This document shows, piece after piece, positions 59,739 through 64,000 of a DNA stretch of 64,000 nt (positions are counted from its first letter, which is position 1; every line of letters starts with the position of its first letter). The DNA comes from Henricia sp. BOLD:AAB3569 (Eukaryota; Echinodermata; Asteroidea; Spinulosida; Echinasteridae), in assembly GCA_037783545.1 (NCBI GenBank), contig JBBELK010001378.1:1-64000 (forward strand), in the 5' to 3' direction. The translations under genes were made by a program, and so were the position numbers. Below the pieces are notes generated by a model. That model had not been told where the DNA came from. It worked only from the letters and a program-made list of their open reading frames with translations, and made no database searches.

Positions 59739-61583
59739 CTAGAAATGTGTTCGTTGAAAACGAACACATGGCTGTTCCCCTCCTTTTTATAAACATATAT
59801 GGTGTTCGGGATGACCTTTGTTAGTGATCGTATATGAATAAATCACGATCGTAGGTCAAACGGTTGAGTTTTTATCTATTTTTAAATATTGAATATTATT
59901 ACATGCCCCTTTAATCTGACATGTAGGGAAAGTCAAAGGTGTTGCTATATGTTTGGATACCCCACCCTAGTCGAAGTGTAACACAGTTGACCCCATCGTG
60001 GTATATTGTACCCCTTTCAAATGGCAAGGCAAAATCTGTTTGACCAATAGGAAACGAGGTCAAAGGTCAAGCCATGTGCGCATCTTAAAGACATTTGTTA
60101 ATGATCGTATATGCAGAAGGAATCAAATTCGTAGGTCAAACGGTCGATTTTATATTGATTTTTGAATATTTAATTACGTAATCATCTTGTCGCTAGAGGG
60201 CGCTATTTCGTACGATGACGTCATTACTTATATTTTTGGAAAGCTTAAGGGCCTCTGATAATAACACCATTGACCCCATCTCAATACCTCCTACCACTTT
60301 CAAACTAAGGGCCACTTCCGGTTTCGACCGGAAGTGAGCAAGGTCAAAAGTCACGGCCATATTTTTTGGATACACCACCCTAGGTCGAAGTGTAATACAG
60401 TTGACCACATGCAGATATCTTGTACCACTTTCAAATGGCAAGGCAAAATCTGTTAGACCAATAGGAAACGAGGTCAAAGGTCAAGGGGTGTGCGCATCTC
60501 AAAGACCTTTGTTAGTCATCGTATATGCCGAAGGAATCAAGATCGTAGGTCAAACGGTTGATTTTTTATTGATTTTCCAATATTTCATTACGTAATCATC
60601 TTGTCGCTAGAGGGCGCTATTTCTTACGATGACGTCATCACTTATATTTTTGGAAAGCTTAAGGGCCTCTGGTAATAACACCATTGACCCCATCTCAATA
60701 CCTCCTACCACTTTCAAACTAAGGGCCACTTCCGGTTTCGACCGGAAGTGAGCAAGGTCAAAGGTCACGGCCATATTTTTTGGATACACCACCCTAGGTC
60801 GAAGTGTAATACAGTTGACCACATGCAGATATCTTGTACCACTTTCAAATGGCAAGGCAAAATCTGTTAGACCAATAGGAAACGAGGTCAAAGGTCAAGG
60901 GGTGTGCGCATCTCAAAGACCTTTGTTAGTCATCGTATATGCCGAAGGAATCAAGATCGTAGGTCAAACGGTTGATTTTTTATTGATTTTCCAATATTTC
61001 ATTACGTAATCATCTTGTCGCTAGAGGGCGCTATTTCGTACGATGACGTCATCACTTATATTTTTGGAAAGCTTAAGGGCCTCTGGTAATAACACCATTG
61101 ACCCAATCTCAATACCTCCTTTCACTTTCAAAATAAGGGCCACTTCCGGTTTCGACCGGAAGTGAGCAAGGTCAAAGGTCACAAATTTTTTTTTTAGATA
61201 CCCCACCCTAGTCGAAGTGTAACACAAGTGACTTTGTCCAAATATCTTGCACCACTTTCAAATGGAAAGGCAAAATCTGTTTGACCAATAGGAAACGAGG
61301 TCAAAGGTCAAGGCGTGTGCGCATCTTAAAGACTTTTGTTAGTCATCGTATATGGCGAAGGAATCAAGATCGTAGGTCAAACGGTTGAATTTTTATTGAT
61401 TTTTGAATATTTAATTTATTAAACTTCATACCCCTTTAATCTGACACGTGATGACGTCATGATTACGTCATTAGTACTATGCACTAATTCACATAGTGAC
61501 CAATGTCCATGTAAAGTTTGAAGTCAATCATCAATGTGCAAGTGTCCGAAATAGCGTCTGAAAAAAGTGGAAGAAGTAAAAGA

Positions 61584-61622
<39 letters not shown>

Positions 61623-61685
61623 ACGAAAACAAAGGCTGTTCCCAACCGTGTTGGAACAGCCAAAAAAAATAAAAAAAAAAAAAAA
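59739..61685 (-). repeat. Array unit 23 (1,947 bp, three subunits)
   Basis: The only unit with three 414-bp subunits (cores at about 60195, 60609 and 61023). It ends with a long A-run and one hairpin repeat. Confidence 0.9.
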
Positions 61686-62704
61686 CTAGAAATGTGTTCG
61701 TTGTAAACGAACACATGGCTGTTCCCCTCCTTTTTATAAACATATATGGTGTTCGGGATGACCTTTGTTAGTGATCGTATATGAATAAATCACGATCGTA
61801 GGTCAAACGGTTGAGTTTTTATCTATTTTTAAATATTGAATATTATTACATGCCCCTTTAATCTGACATGTAGGGAAAGTCAAAGGTGTTGCTATATGTT
61901 TGGATACCCCACCCTAGTCGAAGTGTAACACAGTTGACCCCATCGTGGTATATTGTACCCCTTTCAAATGGCAAGGCAAAATCTGTTTGACCAATAGGAA
62001 ACGAGGTCAAAGGTCAAGCCATGTGCGCATCTTAAAGACATTTGTTAATGATTGTATATGCAGAAGGAATCAAATTCGTAGGTCAAACGGTAGATTTTAT
62101 ATTGATTTTTGAATATTTAATTACGTAATCATCTTGTCGCTAGAGGGCGCTATTTCGTACGATGACGTCATTACTTATATTTTTGGAAAGCTTAAGGGCC
62201 TCTGATAATAACACCATTGAGCCCATCTCAATACCTCCTACCACTTTCAAACTAAGGGCCACTTCCGGTTTCGACCGGAAGTGAGCAAGGTCAAAGGTCA
62301 CAAAAATATTTTTTAGATACCCCACCCTAGTCGAAGTGTAACACAAGTGACTTTGTCCAAATATCTTGCACCACTTTCAAATGGAAAGGCAAAATCTGTT
62401 TGACCAATAGGAAACGAGGTCAAAGGTCAAGGGGTGTGAGCATCTCAAAGACCTTTGTCAGTCATCGTATATGCCGAAGGAATCAAGATCGTAGGTCAAA
62501 CGGTTGATTTTTTATTGATTTTTGAATATTTAATTTATTAAACTTCATACCCCTTTAATCTGACACGTGATGACGTCATCATGACGTCATTAGTACTGTG
62601 CACAACTTCACATAGTGACCAATGTCCATGTGAAGTTTGAAGTCAATCATGAATGTGCAAGTGCCCGAAAAAGCGTCTGAAAAAAGTGGAAGAAGGAAAA
62701 GAAA
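61686..62704 (-). repeat. Array unit 24 (last, one subunit)
   Basis: The last CTAG-headed unit, followed by the terminal hairpin minisatellite. Confidence 0.9.
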
Positions 62705-62741
62705 AAAATAAAAAATAAAAAAAAAAATAAAAAAAAAAAAA

Positions 62742-63212
62742 ATCTTAACGAAAACAAAGGCTGTTCCCAACCGTATGGGAACAGCCAAAAAAAAAAAAAA
62801 AAAAAAAATCTTAACGAAAACAAAGGCTGTTCCCAACCGTGTGGGAACAGCCAATAAAAAAATCTTAACGAAAACAAAGGCTGTTCCGACCGTATCGGAA
62901 CAGCCAAAAAAAAAAAAAAAAAACAAATCTTAACGAAAACAAAGGCTGTTCCCAACCGTATGGGAACAGCCAAAAAAAAAAAAAAAAAAAAAATCTTAAC
63001 GAAAACAAAGGCTGTTCCCAACCGTGTGGGAACAGCCAATAAAAAAATCTTAACGAAAACAAAGGCTGTTCCGACCGTATCGGAACAGCCAAAAAAAAAA
63101 AAAAAAAAAAAAATCTTAACGAAAACAAAGGCTGTTCCCAACCGTGTGGGAACAGCCAATAAAAATCTTAACGAAAACAAAGGCTGTTCCCAACCGTGTT
63201 GGAACAGCCAAT
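62742..63212 (+). repeat. Terminal 60-bp hairpin minisatellite, eight copies
   Basis: Eight hairpins with A-runs or AATAAAAA spacers. A three-hairpin pattern (CCA/TGG, CCA/TGG, CGA/TCG) is repeated, so the tract has itself been duplicated in blocks. The plus-strand frames here code only strings like KTKAVPNRVGTAKKKK and are not genes. Confidence 0.9.
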
Positions 63213-63280
63213 AATGTATTTCTACTGCACAGAAACCATGTTCTAATGCGCATTACAATAGAAAACTCATATTACCCATA

Positions 63281-63386
63281 TTCTTTTGTTGGTAGCCATA
63301 GTGATGGACTAATAACTGCTGCAATGGTAAATTAATTTATTTTTTTATGTAAATGGACCAGCTTTAGTGTTCAATAGGACACAAAT
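63281..63386 (+). repeat. Right arm of the inverted repeat bracketing the array
   Basis: The reverse-complement partner of 22795-22903. It lies about 80 bp upstream of the lectin-like start codon, so on this side it may be promoter or 5' UTR sequence. Confidence 0.85.
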
Positions 63387-63467
63387 TTGCAATGCTTGCT
63401 TTGGTGATACTTCAACAATAACTGCCATTCTGCACGTTTACGAATTGAGGCTGATGAGGTTGGCAAA

Positions 63468-63797
63468 ATGCCGGTCTTGCAAAAACTCATCTTCTGTTTG
63501 AGTCTCTGTCTCATGCCTAAATACACTGCATGTGATAATAAGGGGTGCGTGGGCTCCATTAGAAGGGCGTGTCCTCTAGGATGGAATCAGTGGGAGTATA
63601 AATGCTACAAAGTCAGTAATAATGCAGTAACATACAGCGAAGCGACACAGGAGTGCGCCAAGATTGGGGGAGAATTTCCTGCTCCCATGTCCAAGCAGGA
63701 AAATGACTTCATGAGAAGCCTGACATGGCACTCTTACTGGATCAACTGCAACGATCTTACAAACGAAGACAAGTTGTTCATGTTTTGCATATTTTGA
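63468..63797 (+). CDS. Secreted C-type lectin-like protein, N-terminal part
   Basis: A 109-codon frame. The ATG has A at -3. Residues 1 to about 21 form a signal peptide (LIFCLSLCLM core, cut near YTA/CDNKGC). Then comes the beginning of a C-type lectin domain: ACPLGWNQWEYKCYKV (first Cys pair), YSEATQECAKIGGEFPAPMS (helix 1 and the conserved Cys), KQENDFMRSL (helix 2) and YWINCNDLTNEDK, the equivalent of the WIGLND motif. A full domain would continue for about 60 residues with the W-D-G-EP-N-C region, which is missing. The frame runs into a stop soon after, with no strong splice donor visible. Either the exon ends near NEDK at a weak site or the gene is truncated. It is probably extracellular and carbohydrate- or protein-binding; the Ca2+ site cannot be judged. 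Confidence 0.7.
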   Translation: MPVLQKLIFCLSLCLMPKYTACDNKGCVGSIRRACPLGWNQWEYKCYKVSNNAVTYSEATQECAKIGGEFPAPMSKQENDFMRSLTWHSYWINCNDLTNEDKLFMFCIF

Positions 63798-64000
63798 ATT
63801 TTTGATAGTTTGAATGTTTCCAATGGAGTTTAACAAAGATCAGTTATGTCTTATAAATATCTGCCCTGTTTGCTGTGTGAATTAAGCCTGTCACTATTTC
63901 GTACCACAATTGGTCATAAACCCCTTTGAATCTTGAAGGATCATGACTGAGTGGTTGTCATAGGTTGAGAGAGAGCCACAACAGTTTTTAAACTATTGTG
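63798..64000. other. Sequence after the lectin exon
   Basis: AT-rich and without a recognisable exon. If the lectin continues, its next exon lies beyond the window. Confidence 0.5.

Larger units (their letters stand above)
22943..63212 (-). repeat. 32-kb tandem array of 1.44-kb Helitron-like units, split by an LTR element
   Basis: About 24 head-to-tail units. On the plus strand each begins CTAGAAATGTGTTCGTTG or CTAGACCTGTGTTCG and ends GGAAGAAGGAAAAGAATAAA plus an A-run. Unit length is about 612 bp plus n x 414 bp, with n = 0-3; I count 37 subunits. Head and tail are themselves shorter, diverged versions of the 414-bp subunit, so the unit is nested. Read on the minus strand, each unit ends with a hairpin (arms ATGTGTTCGTT), TT, then CTAG followed by T. 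This resembles a Helitron/Helentron 3' terminus (hairpin plus CTRR before T), but the hairpin is unusually close to the end and no Rep-helicase gene is present. A satellite of other origin remains possible. No real gene lies inside except the inserted retrotransposon. Confidence 0.9.

Overview
The window is non-coding-rich, AT-rich animal DNA, most likely from a marine invertebrate. The evidence is spliced-looking genes for secreted NTR-fold and C-type-lectin proteins, several MITE families including a Harbinger remnant, and a Ty3/gypsy element with the Gmr1-type domain order (gag-protease-integrase-RT-RNase H). That group was first described from deuterostomes, so an invertebrate deuterostome is favoured; the sequence alone does not exclude other invertebrates. 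There are no bacterial features, rRNA genes or CRISPR arrays.

Left third (1-17,450): a tandem duplication with a unit of about 6.8 kb. Units 1 and 2 are almost identical and unit 3 is older and shortened. Each unit carries, on the minus strand, one compact coding exon for a small secreted protein with an NTR/OB-fold (TIMP or agrin-NtA-like) domain. A splice acceptor lies just upstream of its ATG and a polyA signal just downstream of its stop. The signal peptide is unchanged in all three copies, but the mature proteins differ almost only by amino-acid replacements and in-frame indels while the flanks stay nearly identical, which looks like diversifying selection. The rest of each unit is MITEs, a short satellite, homopolymer tracts and a possible decayed ORF.

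Middle (17,450-22,940): a graveyard of DNA transposons. It holds a Harbinger-derived element, a 181-bp element with perfect 18-bp TIRs and a 9-bp target duplication, and a 602-bp TIR element. It also holds a rearranged, inverted older piece of the left-hand unit, one possible secreted ORF and a minisatellite.

Right two thirds (22,943-63,212): one 32-kb tandem array of about 24 units, interrupted by a 7.7-kb LTR retrotransposon. Full units are about 1,439 bp and contain two copies of a 414-bp subunit; other units have zero, one or three. Unit ends read on the minus strand (hairpin, then CTAG, then T) resemble the 3' end of Helitron/Helentron rolling-circle transposons. Each subunit carries perfect DR1 nuclear-receptor motifs, a CTCF-like core, a CRE palindrome and a TTCG-loop hairpin. 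Unit ends often carry a 60-bp A-rich minisatellite whose hairpin stem changes in a compensatory way. Blocks inside the array have been duplicated recently (offsets 8,855 and 2,877 bp). The array is bracketed by a short inverted repeat.

Right end: immediately after the array lies the first part of a secreted C-type lectin-like gene, which stops mid-domain. The NTR cluster and the lectin are both small secreted-protein genes, but the sequence shows no direct functional link between them.
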